64,000 nucleotides of DNA, from positions 564,507-628,506 of the forward strand of contig MU006225.1 in the NCBI GenBank assembly GCA_010093685.1. The letters run 5' to 3'. Of this stretch, positions 42,467 through 54,700 are shown in pieces. The translations under genes were made by a program, and so were the position numbers. The first letter of the stretch is position 1; each line of letters opens with the position of its first letter. Source of the stretch: Ophiobolus disseminans. Taxonomy: Eukaryota; Ascomycota; Dothideomycetes; Pleosporales; Phaeosphaeriaceae. Below the pieces are notes generated by a model that was not told the origin of the DNA, ran no database searches, and saw nothing but the letters and a program-made list of their open reading frames with translations.

Positions 42467-43352
42467 GTTGTGTGATACACGCAGTACTTCTCAAAAGTAG
42501 GCAGACTGAACAAAAGCTCACCAGGTAGATCGAAGAAGTAGGGCGCAGAAGGGATGAGAAGCCTTTGGGTCATCTCGACTCACTTATCAGTAGAGTTGTG
42601 TTGGCGTGCCACGTCCGGCACGAAGAGCTATCGGGGCGGGGCTGGTCGCGACGCGGTCACGTCCAGCCCAGGATGACCAGGCATGGTCTTGTGACATGAT
42701 GTTGGACCGCCGCTCGAGCAAGCCTCTCTTCGATGCGCAATTGACGCTGATACGATGAAATGCTAGCGTGTATGTTGTCGTTGATATCTGAAGCGATAGC
42801 GGCACCCGCACACGGCCGTTCGGATGCCACTGCGCAGGACGCTACCGTAAATTCTTCCTAAATCCGACCCCAGACCTAGCCGAATCAACAACCGCCACCA
42901 CGTTATCCATCCAATCCCATGTATTAACGCCGCCTATCGTCTATCATTCATCATGATCTTCCCCGCGTTCAACGAGCCCTGCTTTTGGAGTCGTAAATAC
43001 GGTTCTGTAGGCCCCGTAAGAGCCTCGGGAGCAGTTTGGTAATGCCACTCATCGCTCAGGCCAGCCACCGAACGGCGCTGTGTTCCATGCTATCGGATAG
43101 GCTGTACACACGTGGCTAGCTCTATCCCTGGGTCCTAATCGCTAATGTTCCAACTCCAAGTAAACGTACAGGGTTGAGACATGGCTCCCACAAATTCTAG
43201 CGAACGAGCAATGAAGCACCGTCGTACAAGAACCCCACATACCCTCAGATTTGAGTTTCATCAAGCACACCTTGGACTCCCGGGGTCTGAAGGCACAGTC
43301 TCCATACTTTAGAACATCTTTCCAACGGCCAGCTTCTCGTATATACTTCAAC
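42467..43352. promoter_or_regulatory. Divergent upstream region of amidase and MFS transporter
   Basis: 886 bp between opposing starts. No gene or RNA found; both promoters lie here. Confidence 0.5.
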
Positions 43353-45231
43353 ATGGCGACTCATTCACAGATCGATGCCGTTCCGGGCACTGTACACCTA
43401 GTCGACATTGAGCACACACTTCACACCCGCCACGCTGATCGCGGCGCAAGCGACATAGTGTTGGTACCGACACCTTCAAACGATCCGGATGACCCTTTGA
43501 ATTGGGCACCTCGAAGGAAGCTTATATCATTAATCTGCGCCAACCTGTAAGCAACATCCTGCCTGCCTTGTAGCTTTCTCACTGACATTCGCCCTAGATA
43601 TGTTTGGATGACTGGGATAGCTTTATCCACCGTATACTCAGTCTTGGTACCTCTCTCCAAGAACTCCGGTGTTTCAATATCAACCCTCAATGAAGGCTCC
43701 GGCTACATGTTTCTTCTCCTCGGCTGGGGCCTACTATTCTGGCAGCCCTTTGCTTTGAAGTACGGGAAAAGGCCAGCATACTTGCTTTCTGTGCTTGGTG
43801 CGCTTGGTACGAGTATCTGGAGGTATGTGCTATCTTTGAATATGCTTATCTTGGTACTAACAGTATCCAGTGCATACGTCAAAAGCAACGGGGAATGGCT
43901 CGCTCGCTGTCTGGTCATGGGCTTCTTTGTTGCACCCATTGAGGCATTGCCAGAGATCTCAGTCACGGACATATACTTCACGCATCAGCGAGGCGCCTAC
44001 ATGGGACTGTACGCTTTCTCGCTAGCCGGCAGTACGTAATTGTCGTTGGCTGGCCGCATGTAGAATATCTGCTGATCCTGTACGCCACGTTTAGGTAACT
44101 ACTTCGCCCCAGTAATATGCGGCTTCATTGCAGAGCGCCAAGGTTGGCAGTGGGTTTTCTACTGGCCAGCAATCTTCAATGCTTGCACTTTCGTCTTCCT
44201 CTTCTTCTTCATGGAAGAGTCGAACTATGTCAGGAAGACCTCTGGCATAGTAACGGCACCAGATTCTCCGCCAGCAGGTCTCAGAGCTGGTATGGTCGAC
44301 TCCGAGAAAGCGCATCCAGTGACTTCGCAGTCTACGGCAAGCATCGAAGTAGGAACGGCGACGAAGACTTTCGCCCAAAAGCTGTCGCTTTGGCAGCCAT
44401 CTCCTGGTCAGAACATGATCGGGCGCGCAGGGCGAAGCTTGAAGTATCTGAGCTGGCCCGTTATCGCTTACTGCGGATTCAGCTATGGCTCCTACCTCAT
44501 CCTGTTCAACATCCTCAACGCTACCGCCTCCATTATCCTAGGTGGAGCACCGTACAACTTTAGCGCTTCAATGGTTGGATTGAGCTACCTCTCTTGCGTG
44601 GTTGGGGTTATTGTTGGATCGCTCACTTCAGGTATGACCTCATTCGCGATCTCCATGTGAATCATAACCTAACCTCATCCCCCCGCTAGGTCGACTTAGT
44701 GATTGGCTCACAATTAAGCTTGCCAGGCGGAACAACGGTGTCATGGAAGCTGAGCACCGGCTATGGCCATTTGCGACCTGCTTGATCATGGTTCCAGGAT
44801 CACTCCTACTTTGGGGTGTTGGTGCCGCCCATGAGATACACTGGTTCGGTCTGGTCTTTGCAATGGGATGTCTAGCGTTCACATCGACTGTGGGCGTGAC
44901 ATTAAGCGTCAACTACATGATTGATAGCTACCACGACATCAGTGGTGATGCCATTGTGGCCGTGATCCTCATTCGGAATACGATGAGCTTCGCCGTCAAC
45001 TACGGGTAAGGAAATACACCGTACCCCGCGTATTTTCATCACTAACAGTCTCCTAGCATCACTCCGTGGCTTACGAATCTTGGGTACCAGAACTGTTTTC
45101 TTTCGGCCGCGTTCGTTGGGCTAGCTGCATCCTCGGTCTTCCTGGTAATGATCAAGTTTGGGAAACCCCTAAGGGTTAGATCGAGTGGAAAATACTGGGG
45201 GATCGTTAACGCGGACAAGGCTAGGGTGTAG
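43353..45231 (+). CDS. MFS transporter (DHA1-like)
   Basis: Six exons (43353..43546, 43598..43822, 43871..44031, 44095..44631, 44690..45005, 45057..45231) sum to 1608 nt, 535 residues. The entry motif DPDDPLNWAPRRKLISL is typical of fungal drug:H+ antiporter-like carriers. About twelve hydrophobic segments follow, with the first-half loop LKYGKRPAYL and a central cytoplasmic loop (about residues 235-300) rich in Ser/Lys. The second half carries YFAPVICGFIAERQGWQW-type motifs and SWPVIAYCGFSYGSYLILFNIL. Substrate is unknown. It is divergent from an amidase and is followed by a zinc-cluster regulator on the same strand 532 bp away. Confidence 0.9.
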
Positions 45232-45763
45232 TAGTTCACGTTCGCCGTCACAATCGATTTATCTGTCTACAGGCATCTACCGTTTTTAGCGATGCAACGA
45301 TAGCTTACAATGCAGCGAAGTTTTGAACGTGTAACAGCAAATTGAAAATTGTTTCTCGTCTGTACAGGCATGCTGCACGTTTTCCTTCGATATTTGAGAG
45401 ATGTTCAGGTAAAGCCGAGGAAGAGTCTAGACTCGCTTGTTGAAGGCTGACCCCTCACCCTTATCATGGCGTTCCAACCCCACGTTTGCCGTTGCCGTTA
45501 GCACGAGGGACGTGCATACTCTTCAACCGAACCCAATGTTCGGACGAACATCCTCCCTGCGAGTTCACTTTCCATCGACACTCCATCCTGTTCATCAATA
45601 ACCTACTGTCGCGCATTGTTGCGATGTGTGCGACCGCAATCGCGTTCGTTGGGTTCGACGATTCTGCCCTCTCACTCCTCTGAAATGCGACTACGCTTAT
45701 GTCCTGGTCACTTATGTAGCAGAACCCCATAATTTGACCCAACACACAAAACAAGTCTTCCAG
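45232..45763. other. Intergenic, MFS gene to regulator
   Basis: 532 bp with the MFS 3' UTR and the regulator's promoter. Nothing else seen. Confidence 0.5.
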
Positions 45764-47301
45764 ATGAGTCATCAGATTCGCCGGCACAAGCTGCGAAAGA
45801 AAAGTGGCTGTCTCTGTTGTAAGTAGCGGTAGCGTCAGTGTCTTTCCGATGCTAAAGTCGCAGGTCGACGAAGGCGAAAGGCATGCGATGAGACTACACC
45901 GATATGTGGAAGATGCTCCCTCTCCGGGCGAGCCTGCGAGTGGCCTGATGTAACGCAGCTTGTGGATCGCCGATATACTTCTCACCCCAATTCACGATAC
46001 AGCGGCACGAGCGACGTTTCACTAGTCTGCCTTCGCTCTACAAATACCGCTCACGCACAGCTCACCACTGATTTGGAGGTCGTAATATCGCGTCACTTTA
46101 TCGAAAAATACTACGAATTCTTAGTGCTGCCAAATTGTCACCCAGCCTTCCGTGATGGCTGGATTCGCGACATCCAAGAGCTAATGACGGAGGATGAGAG
46201 CCTCCGATACTCGGTTCTCGCCAATGCAGCGTCACATATTCACAACATGGATACCAATCCGGGCATGCAGTCTTTGGCACTAAACTACTACTCAAAGTCG
46301 ATCAGAGGGCTGTCGAAGGTTTTGACTCAAGCGAGTGATCCCTATCTGACAAGCTGTAATGGTTTCCTCAGTTCTGTTATCCTGTTATATCTGCTCGGTG
46401 TAAGTATTTACTGAATGTTTTTTGAGTAACGGTCATGTACTAATTTTAGCAGTGTATGGGCAAAGGCACCTATTTTGACGTTCCTCCGCACGTCCACGCA
46501 GCAATGCGCGTCATAACCCTGCGCTTATTCAGGACATCCTCTATAGAACTGCAACCCTTCGATTGTCTCGCGCTCGAGAGTGTGCTCTACCAAATTTTCT
46601 TGGCCAGCACTGTGCTCTGGTCGGACGAAGCCTCACTGATTGAGTTCGACCTAGACTTTTGGCTCAAAGCTGAGTCTTTGTTGCAGACATCGGTCATGTT
46701 CCCCGGCAAACCCAACAGCCTGAACAGTCCAGTACTTGGAGTACCTGCCGCGCTCTTCAGGCTCGCCATTCAGGTGCAGCAGGCATGCCGTAGCCCCGCC
46801 ATGTATGACTTTGAGGCAAGACAAAGCCTTCGGCGCGAGGTAGAAACATGGGAAGGCATTGTGTTGGCTAATCGGATGATTGGCTGCACAGCTGACCATA
46901 ATCCAGCGACTCGACAGCAGACTTACTATGAAGGCGCCAGCTACTTATACGTACTCATTGTCTCACTCCTTCTCGACCAGATAAGTGAGAGTCCGGAATG
47001 CGATTCGCCATCGGGGCGGCAATCATCTCGACTCCCGGAGCCCGTTCCACGGTGGCAGGTAGAGACGGCCATACGCATCATTCGCAGTTTTGAGAACGAC
47101 ACTGGCTGGTCAGGCTGCTATATAGGCAACTGGCCGGTCTACACTCTAGGCTTCTTCCTTAGCGCGGAAGAGGACATTGACTTGATACGAAACGAGATGA
47201 GCCGTCGTTGGACGAGTGCAAGTTTCATGCAAGTTTCTCGCTTCCATGCCGACTTGGAAGCCGTTTGGTCCGCTCGGAAGCATAGCCTCACGTGCACATG
47301 A
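45764..47301 (+). CDS. Zn2Cys6 transcription factor
   Basis: Three exons (45764..45818, 45864..46399, 46450..47301) sum to 1443 nt, 480 residues. The N-terminal zinc cluster spans the first intron: SGCLCCRRRRKACDETTPIC then GRCSLSGRACEWPD, spacing Cx2Cx6Cx6Cx2Cx6C, all six cysteines present. A fungal TF domain-like helical region follows (VISRHFIEKYYEFLVLPNCHPAF, LANAASHIHN, LNYYSKSIRGLSKVL). It probably binds CGG-containing sites in the nucleus. As neighbour of an amidase and an MFS carrier it may regulate them, by analogy with local regulators in catabolic clusters; this is inference. Confidence 0.9.
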
Positions 47302-47594
47302 AAAACCGTTCCGTCTCCGGGTTTCCCAGTGCTTCTAGAATCGGATTGGTATTTTCGAACCTCTGCAAAGATAGTGGGGCTCTGTTGAATGGGAAACTAG
47401 GCTGTCTTTGCGCCATAGTGAAAGGCAGCGGTCAAAACCGGAAAGACGATGAAAGAGTGCTGAGCTCGGACCGCATGTCCCAGAGCCCGATGCGCAAGCT
47501 CCCGAACTTTTGATCATTCTACACATGCCTTCTTGTCGAAAGCTCCCTCCTCACAACCTCACCGCATCAACTCGCACCACACAACAAACTCACG

Positions 47595-48212
47595 ATGCCT
47601 TTCCTCGCGTTACCCGCCGAACTTCGTGACGAAGTTTACAAGCATGCGATTAGTCTCAAATCCGAACCGTTTGCTAGCTACGAAGGCTTGCTACTCTCGT
47701 GTCGGCAAGTCAAAAACGAGATGGAACAAGAGGGGACTAGACTGATGCACTCTCATCTCGCACACCTGGAACAGCATATCCCGCAGGAACACGGTCTTCA
47801 CTCGAAGACTGCGAGCACCTTCCGAGACCTTCGCCACCTTCGACTATCCTTATCTAAAAGCCTTGACAAAAGGCATGACCCGAAACCCGATACCATGCAA
47901 TACCTTCAACCGATACTCGATTTGTACCTCGAATCGCTCACATTGTCATACCACGAAGCAGATGGGAAGCATTTCAGCATCAATAACATACATTGGCTCG
48001 CGTGCAACATTCTTGGCAATGCAATGTGTCCGGGCGGCACTTTGAACACGCAACGGCTGATTTTCGACCTACCGGCAATGACGAAGCATCAAGCTCAGTG
48101 CTGGCTGTCATGGCAAAAGCGTTTCGACGCGCTCAGCAAACCTGAATGGTGGGGACAGACTGGTTCGTTCAGCCTGGCCCGCGGACTATGTTGGTATACG
48201 ATCGCAGTGTGA
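47595..48212 (+). CDS. 2EXR/F-box-like protein, paralog A
   Basis: The frame of 205 residues starts MPFLALPAELRDEVYKHAIS, a typical 2EXR start, followed by YEGLLLSCRQVKNEMEQEGTRLM and FRDLRHLRLSLSKSLD. It shares the plan with the next gene at 48681 (SCRQ.K.E..IEG, DLRxLRISL, LYLESLTLSYHE). Near 48146 a second frame overlaps and stays open to 48433, with a hydrophobic stretch (ILLCAFVAGFLLDVIHFI). A frameshift or missed intron may therefore give a longer, membrane-anchored version. Function unknown. Confidence 0.75.
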   Translation: MPFLALPAELRDEVYKHAISLKSEPFASYEGLLLSCRQVKNEMEQEGTRLMHSHLAHLEQHIPQEHGLHSKTASTFRDLRHLRLSLSKSLDKRHDPKPDTMQYLQPILDLYLESLTLSYHEADGKHFSINNIHWLACNILGNAMCPGGTLNTQRLIFDLPAMTKHQAQCWLSWQKRFDALSKPEWWGQTGSFSLARGLCWYTIAV

Positions 48213-48680
48213 GCACGAGGCCTCGTGTGTACTACGACAAAAGTCACGTTCTGGCTGGACTACAGCTATCACGACCGCACAAGGTAACGAAGTTGGAGCC
48301 CCTGGCAGCGAAAATACTGTTGTGTGCGTTTGTCGCTGGATTCTTGCTTGACGTTATTCATTTCATCCCCCAAATAGACCGCACAGCGTTGCTCATGCAA
48401 GGGTTGAACTTTTTATGGTCAGCTGTCACGTAACGTCAACGAATGCGGTAGAAACGCAGTCACCAAAACTTGGGCGTGATGTCTTAGCAAAGGGTGAACC
48501 GTTACTTCACGCAGATAGGTTACACAAGGGACGCCAGCAGCAAACTCTGAAATCACCTTCGACTACTTCTTCCTTTGTTCTCTCATACTCCTCCTCCAAC
48601 ACCACAAATCATTATCAGTCAGCACCATCCACGACCTCAACTTCAACACCGAAGCACTTTAACTCATCAACCGTTTCAAC
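48213..48680. other. Spacer between tandem 2EXR paralogs
   Basis: 468 bp. An overlapping open frame continues to 48433 with a possible transmembrane segment (see the previous gene); the rest is the CT-rich leader of the next gene. Confidence 0.45.
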
Positions 48681-49370
48681 ATGTCGTTCCTTTCACTTCC
48701 GCGTGAGCTCCGAAACGAGGTGTACGCATACGCCACCGACCTACGCACGCATTCTTCTGCCGACTACTCGGGCTTCTACATGTCATGTCGTCAGATCAAA
48801 GAAGAACTGGACATCGAAGGAGCAAGATGCCTCAAGGCTTATCTCACAAAATTCAAGCCCAGCTCTGCAGCACACGAAGGATTTCTCTTTGATGTCCCTG
48901 ATACGTTAAAGGACATGAGAAACCTGCGCATCTCGCTAGGGACATGGACCTACACTAAGTTCTGGGGAAACGCTCCTAGCGTCGATGATTTAGCATGGGG
49001 CGATCTCTTCCGTCTCCATCTGGACTCTCTCACAATAACATACCATGACAATAAGCCTGTCGAAAAGATTATGCACTGTAAAACTGTCTCATTTATGGGT
49101 TTGCTTTGGCTCGAGGATAACATCTTAGAAAAAGCCCGCATCGCCCGAGTGTCTCCCTATGTTGGTCGCTTGGTTATTGACCTCCAGACGAATAGCTTTG
49201 ATTATTGGGGGGTGGTGACACACTCTAGATACCCTCTCTGGACGCTGCAGAGCTGTGTGACGCAAGTGGGTGAGGGAACAGCGTGGCGTGGAAAGCCGTG
49301 TTTATACCTAGGAAGTAGTCTCTTAGCCACGAGCTCGAGACTATGGGGCGGGATATTGTCGAACTTCTGA
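48681..49370 (+). CDS. 2EXR/F-box-like protein, paralog B
   Basis: A single exon of 229 residues. It starts MSFLSLPRELRNEVYAYATD and continues DYSGFYMSCRQIKEELDIEGARCLKAYL, then TLKDMRNLRISLGTW and LFRLHLDSLTITYHDNKP. It is the best-preserved of the related loci in this window, with an intact frame to SRLWGGILSNF. The 2EXR family is widespread in filamentous ascomycetes and its role is largely unknown; an F-box-like adaptor function has been suggested from the fold. It is tandem with paralog A, implying local duplication. Confidence 0.8.
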   Translation: MSFLSLPRELRNEVYAYATDLRTHSSADYSGFYMSCRQIKEELDIEGARCLKAYLTKFKPSSAAHEGFLFDVPDTLKDMRNLRISLGTWTYTKFWGNAPSVDDLAWGDLFRLHLDSLTITYHDNKPVEKIMHCKTVSFMGLLWLEDNILEKARIARVSPYVGRLVIDLQTNSFDYWGVVTHSRYPLWTLQSCVTQVGEGTAWRGKPCLYLGSSLLATSSRLWGGILSNF

Positions 49371-49706
49371 TCATAGAGAAACGCGATGAAGCGAAACAGT
49401 GGGTGTGCATATTGTGCATGGCGTTGGTCCTGATGCTTGCGTTCGCGCCTGGTCTCTCCAAAGTTGGCTAGGTGGGAAGGTGTTTGAAGGAGTTTCGAGA
49501 AGTTTCATAAGTAGTCGAATGGTGGAGTGTGCTTCGATTGGGAACTGTTAGTTACGGACTCACGTCAATGTACGAGTACCCTAAACACGAATTCAACTTC
49601 AGATATAAGTAAACGTGACACGAGGCACCCAAGGTTCAAATGCAAAACTAACCCATCTTCGTCAATACATGTACATCCACGTACCCAACTCACATCTAAA
49701 CCTCCC
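49371..49706. other. Convergent 3' intergenic region
   Basis: 336 bp between the 2EXR paralog B stop and the 3' end of the minus-strand membrane protein. No gene seen. Confidence 0.5.
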
Positions 49707-51113
49707 CTACTCAACTTTAGTCCCATTCACCCTCGGCAACACATTCCCCTCCCTCACGCCGCGATCATCATCCGTCCACCTCACAACCTTCTCCACCCAC
49801 CCATTCACCGCATCCTCCACCCTGGCCAGACTCAAATCAGCCCAACTGTCTTTCGCCCGCTTCTTAGTAGGGCTGCGCGGTCCGAGCGGCGCAGTCCCAG
49901 CTTCCAAGGCCTCGATGTCCGCCGTGTTCATGGGTGGGTACTCGTCGGGGTCGGCGGATGAGGAGGCGGAGGAGTGTCCTGGTGAGGGGGTGGAGCTGAA
50001 GAACTGGGTATGTTGCGCTTTCCATTCGGTTGAGTTGCGGGGGTTGATTGGGATTGGTAGGTGCGCGTTGGGCGGGTGGAGGAAGGGGTTTGGTGGCGAT
50101 GCGATGGTGGGAGATGTCGGCGGAGACGCGAGATCGAAGCGATTTGCTGTTGCTGGCGAGGAAGTTGCGCGGCGGTGCGTAGTGTAGGTGTGGTTTTGGC
50201 TGGCGGGAAAGCGGTGTTGGGGCCGGTGTGTGAGTTCGATGCCAGCCTCGCCGTGGGCATTTGCAGGAGAGCTGAGATGCACGTTTCTCTGCATGTATAG
50301 CGACGGCGTCTGCGCAGACGATGTGACGGCGATTGCGGCTTCCTCAGAGGCGCGACGTTCAGAGATGCTAGGAAGTTTCACAAATTTCGATGGTTTGTCG
50401 AACGGTCTTCTCTCCTTCTTCTCCTCTCCTTGCTTGTTCCAGGGCCTCCAAGCAACCATGCATGTCCACCAGCTCTTCTCGCCCACAATCTTTCTGCTCT
50501 TGATTTGTTGGGACTCGATTTGGAAGTACGTCCATGTCCGCGGCGGAAAGTTGATGAGCATCACCAATATCGCCCACGCGAAACCAAGAAACATGACCGT
50601 AAAGATCAGCATCTCAAGGCCGTAAGGCAGGTACCAGATCGCATTCCCGTCTGCCATATTGCACAGCGTATCCGGGTGGTACTGTATCAGGTCGGAGTTC
50701 TCGTAAACCGAGCGCGGAACGATGGCCTCCGGGTATAAGAACCCCGGTGGGGACGGTCGAGGATATGTCGAGCGTCGCGGGACTGATGGTGAACTTATTA
50801 GTTGTGATAATGTTGTTGTTATTGTTGCTGACGTTTGTGCTGCAGGTATCGAGGTGTGAGTGGGGTGTGACTCCAAGGCACGTGGAGAGCCCGGGATGAT
50901 CCCGTGGGCCACGTGCTGCTGAGACAATGTAGGGAAAGGCGGTGAAAGTGAAAGCGACGGAATGCGGTCTTCGGGAAGAGTGGCTGTTAGGACCCTGATA
51001 TGTGTTTTTGTATTCCGTTGCTGTTGCTTGCTCATAGTCGTCGGTGCGTCATTCATAGCTGCAGTCTCAATGAGTCGTGTGTGAGTAACGGTGTGAGTAT
51101 CTGGATGTTGCAT
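49707..51113 (-). CDS. Single-pass membrane protein with long disordered tails
   Basis: A single exon of up to 468 residues. The first about 150 residues are Ser/Thr/Pro-rich. One strong helix (YGLEMLIFTVMFLGFAWAILVMLINF, about residues 166-191) is followed by a basic, Ser/Pro-rich cytoplasmic tail (TYFQIESQQIKSRKIVGEK..WWTCMVAWRPW). A conserved-looking end reads KKRAKDSWADLSLARVEDAVNGWVEKVVRWTDD. Several in-frame Met residues exist, so the true start may be downstream (for example before NDAPTTMSKQ or MADGNAIWYLPYG). No named domain was recognised; resemblance to unnamed Pezizomycotina membrane proteins is an impression only. Confidence 0.7.
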   Translation of the reverse strand: MQHPDTHTVTHTRLIETAAMNDAPTTMSKQQQRNTKTHIRVLTATLPEDRIPSLSLSPPFPTLSQQHVAHGIIPGSPRALESHPTHTSIPAAQTSATITTTLSQLISSPSVPRRSTYPRPSPPGFLYPEAIVPRSVYENSDLIQYHPDTLCNMADGNAIWYLPYGLEMLIFTVMFLGFAWAILVMLINFPPRTWTYFQIESQQIKSRKIVGEKSWWTCMVAWRPWNKQGEEKKERRPFDKPSKFVKLPSISERRASEEAAIAVTSSAQTPSLYMQRNVHLSSPANAHGEAGIELTHRPQHRFPASQNHTYTTHRRATSSPATANRFDLASPPTSPTIASPPNPFLHPPNAHLPIPINPRNSTEWKAQHTQFFSSTPSPGHSSASSSADPDEYPPMNTADIEALEAGTAPLGPRSPTKKRAKDSWADLSLARVEDAVNGWVEKVVRWTDDDRGVREGNVLPRVNGTKVE

Positions 51114-51745
51114 TTGGCTGCCAGAGCTCTACTGTCGATCAAAATATGTTGTCAGATTGTCTTCTCCTAGTATTCTGGAGAACGTGCTTGCTGCTTCGAT
51201 AATGAGAGTCTGACAGCCGAAAAATGTTAGCAGCAAAGAGCGCGAAGATATAAAAGACAGTCAAGGGGGCGCAGCGCTGCAATTGTCTCGCGCAACCAAG
51301 TATGTGAAGAACGTTCTTGAGACATCCAGTTCGATGACTTACGTAGGTCTTGAATGATGAGACATGTCGCAGGACACGACGTTGAAGCGACCAAGACTTG
51401 ACAACGTATGACAGTGAATGAGCGATATCTCAATAATTTGAGTCATCAACATATATTATGCACCATGGTATAAGGGAATCTATAATTTTATGTGCCAGTG
51501 GCCAAGAACAAACACCCCCAATGCGTACCCAACGGTCTATATTCTGCGAGGCCTGGGGGCGAAAACGGAAATAAGACCAAAGCGCTATACGCTTACAGAG
51601 ATTATGCATAGTAAGATGCAAATGCAGCGCGGTAGGAAGGACACAAAGAAAACAATTACAATGCGGGTTAGCCCCGACATGCTCCCGGAGCTGTGGTCGC
51701 ATACATACAGTCATAGCTCACATTCTGTTGCGCCACTGAAGTCGT
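51114..51745. other. Intergenic, 632 bp
   Basis: Between the upstream region of the membrane protein gene and the 3' end of the ABC transporter. No gene or repeat recognised. Confidence 0.5.
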
Positions 51746-54700
51746 TCATCTTCGGTTGAAGTTGAGGTACTTTGCCGCCGCAAACAAGATAACCAAGTTA
51801 CTGGCAATAAACGCAGCGAAGATGCCGAGATCTCTCCACCTATTGCCAAACTCGTAGCCCAACGGTTGGTAGAACTCGTCACCGACCTTGAATGCACAGT
51901 ACCTGCACACATCGGTGGCGTTGTCCAAAATGTAGCCTGGCGCACCACTGGCAAAGAAGTCGCTCATGTAGTCTCCGCAGTTCTGGCCTTGCGGCGCGCG
52001 GAACTGCTGGAATTCACCAGCCGTGCATTGAACTTTGCGCTGATGAAGTTCTGTCACAACCATTCCACCAATGAGACGCGTGAAGGGGTTGAGTTCGTAC
52101 AGCCACACGCGCCAAAATTTGGGAATGAGTGGCTTGGGGATAGTGACACCGCAAAAGAGCGCGAAAATGATGATAATCTGTACGAATTAGCACCTGGCAG
52201 GGGAGTGATGTGAATGGTCACTTACGAAAGGATTGACGTATGCGGCGATGAAGGGCGAAGGGGTCAACGCTGCAATAGCCTGTGCCAAAGTGACAGAAAA
52301 GACCTCAGTAATCAGGATGATGAAGAATTGGTAACCGGCGCGAGAAGAATCAGAGTTGAGGCCAGGGATGTAGTACAGCGGGATGAAGAAGAAAACGGCG
52401 CAAAGGATGCTGTACGGCATCTCGGCGATGACCATGGAAAGCGCGAACGGGAACGTTTTGTATGCCTTCGACATTTGCTCGCGGAAGCTGATCATACGGG
52501 CGATGGCGTATTTGGGCTCAACCTACAAGGGGAGCACAGAGTCAGTGGCTGCTTGACATTCAGGACATATACATCGCTTACCTGAGCTAGAATCAAAGCG
52601 GGTAGGACAGTAACCTGGAAGATGATGAAGACGCGGTACTGGAGCGAAGATCGCGAATCGTCCAGCTGTAGGTACATCAACCCAGTGAGAAGAGCAATAA
52701 TGACGTGATTGAACAGACGCGTGAAACCATAATTGGGTGTTCTCCAGAAGCTGAGATTTTGGCGCTTGACAACCTGCTTGATTTGGTACGACATAGGAGT
52801 TGCGTATTCCTTTTGAGTAACAGACTCGGCAGAGCCAACCTCTGCGATACGTGTCTCCTTGACGTGCGAGATGTGGCGTTTGACCTCCGCAAATTCCTCA
52901 GAATCGGCCCAAACATCGGCCCAGTCGCGGTCGCCGATGCGATGAGTAGATCCGGCGCCTATGGCATCGAGCATCCACTCAGCAGGATTAGCGTCAGGTG
53001 GACAGTCAGCACCATGGCGGTGGAAGTAATCCAGGAGACCATGCGCATCTTTGCCAATGTCGCCGAAATACACACACTGCCCACCTCGCTGGAGTAGCAG
53101 AAGGCGGTCGAAGTTTTCGAAGAGGGAGGAGTTCGGCTGATGGATCGTACATAAGATGGCTTGTCCTGCTTCGGCCAGCTTACGTAGGAAACGAACGATG
53201 TTGAAAGCAGATTGGGAGTCGAGGCCAGAAGTAGGCTCGTCCAAGAAGAGGAGAAGCTCAGGCTTGGCAGCAAGCTCCACGCCGATCGTTACACGCTTAC
53301 GTTGTTCAACAGCAAGGCCAGATTCCGGGTCACTATGAAGGCGACATGTTAGCGAAAGACATTGAGTAAGGGCGAGGATCCAAAGGTCCAGCACAAAGCA
53401 CTTCGCACACTCTTTGGGACGCGATAGCATCTGCGAAAGTTGCGAAATGTTCCAGGAACACGAATGATTGACAGGCACTGGGGTCGTATAAACGCGAAAT
53501 GACTTACCCAATGATGGCATCTGCAATATCCTCCATCTCCAACAGAGAGATGACCTCCTCAACGTATGCGTACTTCTCAGACTGCGGCGTCTCGTAGGGC
53601 TGACGCAGGTCGGCAGAGAAACGAAGAGCCTCGCGGACAGTCGTCGCTGGCTCGTGAACATCAAGCTGCTCAGCGTAAGCAGTACCTCGCTGGAAAGCGA
53701 TGCCGGGCGTCTTTCCATCAACAAGCCTGTCACCACTGATGACGCCAATGTTTTTGCGGTTAGCTAAAACATCGAGGAGGGTGGTCTTCCCAGCGCCGGA
53801 GGCTCCCATGAGCGCAGTCAGCTGACCCGGTTTAACGTAGCCGTAGATGTTCTTCAAGAGCCGAAGTTCACCGGAAGGAACCGGTACATCGTAGCAGAGA
53901 TCTTCCCATGTAAGAACGGCCTTTGATGTAATGTTGAGGTCTGAGCTGTCTTCGGATGTTTCTTCCCTCAAGTTGCGTCGGTCCCGCTTTTCACGCAGTT
54001 TCGCATTGAGTTCTGTCAGCTCCTTGTCCTCTTTGATAAAAAACGTGACAGTACGACCACCAGCGCCCCACTTGACGAACTCTCCGAGGAAGGCGTTGGC
54101 AAGCAAGAATCCAACAATAAGAACGATCATGATGCCCCAATTCCTCCACAGGTCCTTGGAATAGTAGGTGAAGCTCTGGTTGATGTAATCTTCTCCAGCC
54201 ACAGCGTTTGATCCTGCACGGCTACCAGGTAGAGTGCAGACCTGCGCATTGATGTCGTTGTAGCCCGGTCCATAGGGGATGAGTGAAGTGCCAGTGCATG
54301 TGAGATCTAAGCGTTTGAACTCGTTCATCATCAAAGCGGAGAATCCCAGCCCAAGAGCGTTAAGGTAGAAGATCCAACGGAGCCAAACCTGCTCAGATTG
54401 CCACTGAATGAGGTAGCCTGATGTAAGAACGAAGAGGGTGATGATGGTAGCTGCGAGGCGAATGGCGACGTCGAAGTCAGGGCAGAGACAACCCACAGTT
54501 CGGAAAAACAGAGTCATAGCAAGGTAACCAGTGACTATCATCAGGTAGAATATGAAGAATGCTCCAGCGTCTCGTACCAAGTTCGTCATAAAGTAGACAA
54601 TGATGGAGAACACTAGGATTTGAACCGACGAAAACAGGAGATCAACGCCGATCTGGGCGATCCAAAGGGCAGAGGGACGGTGGAACGAGAAAGCACGATG

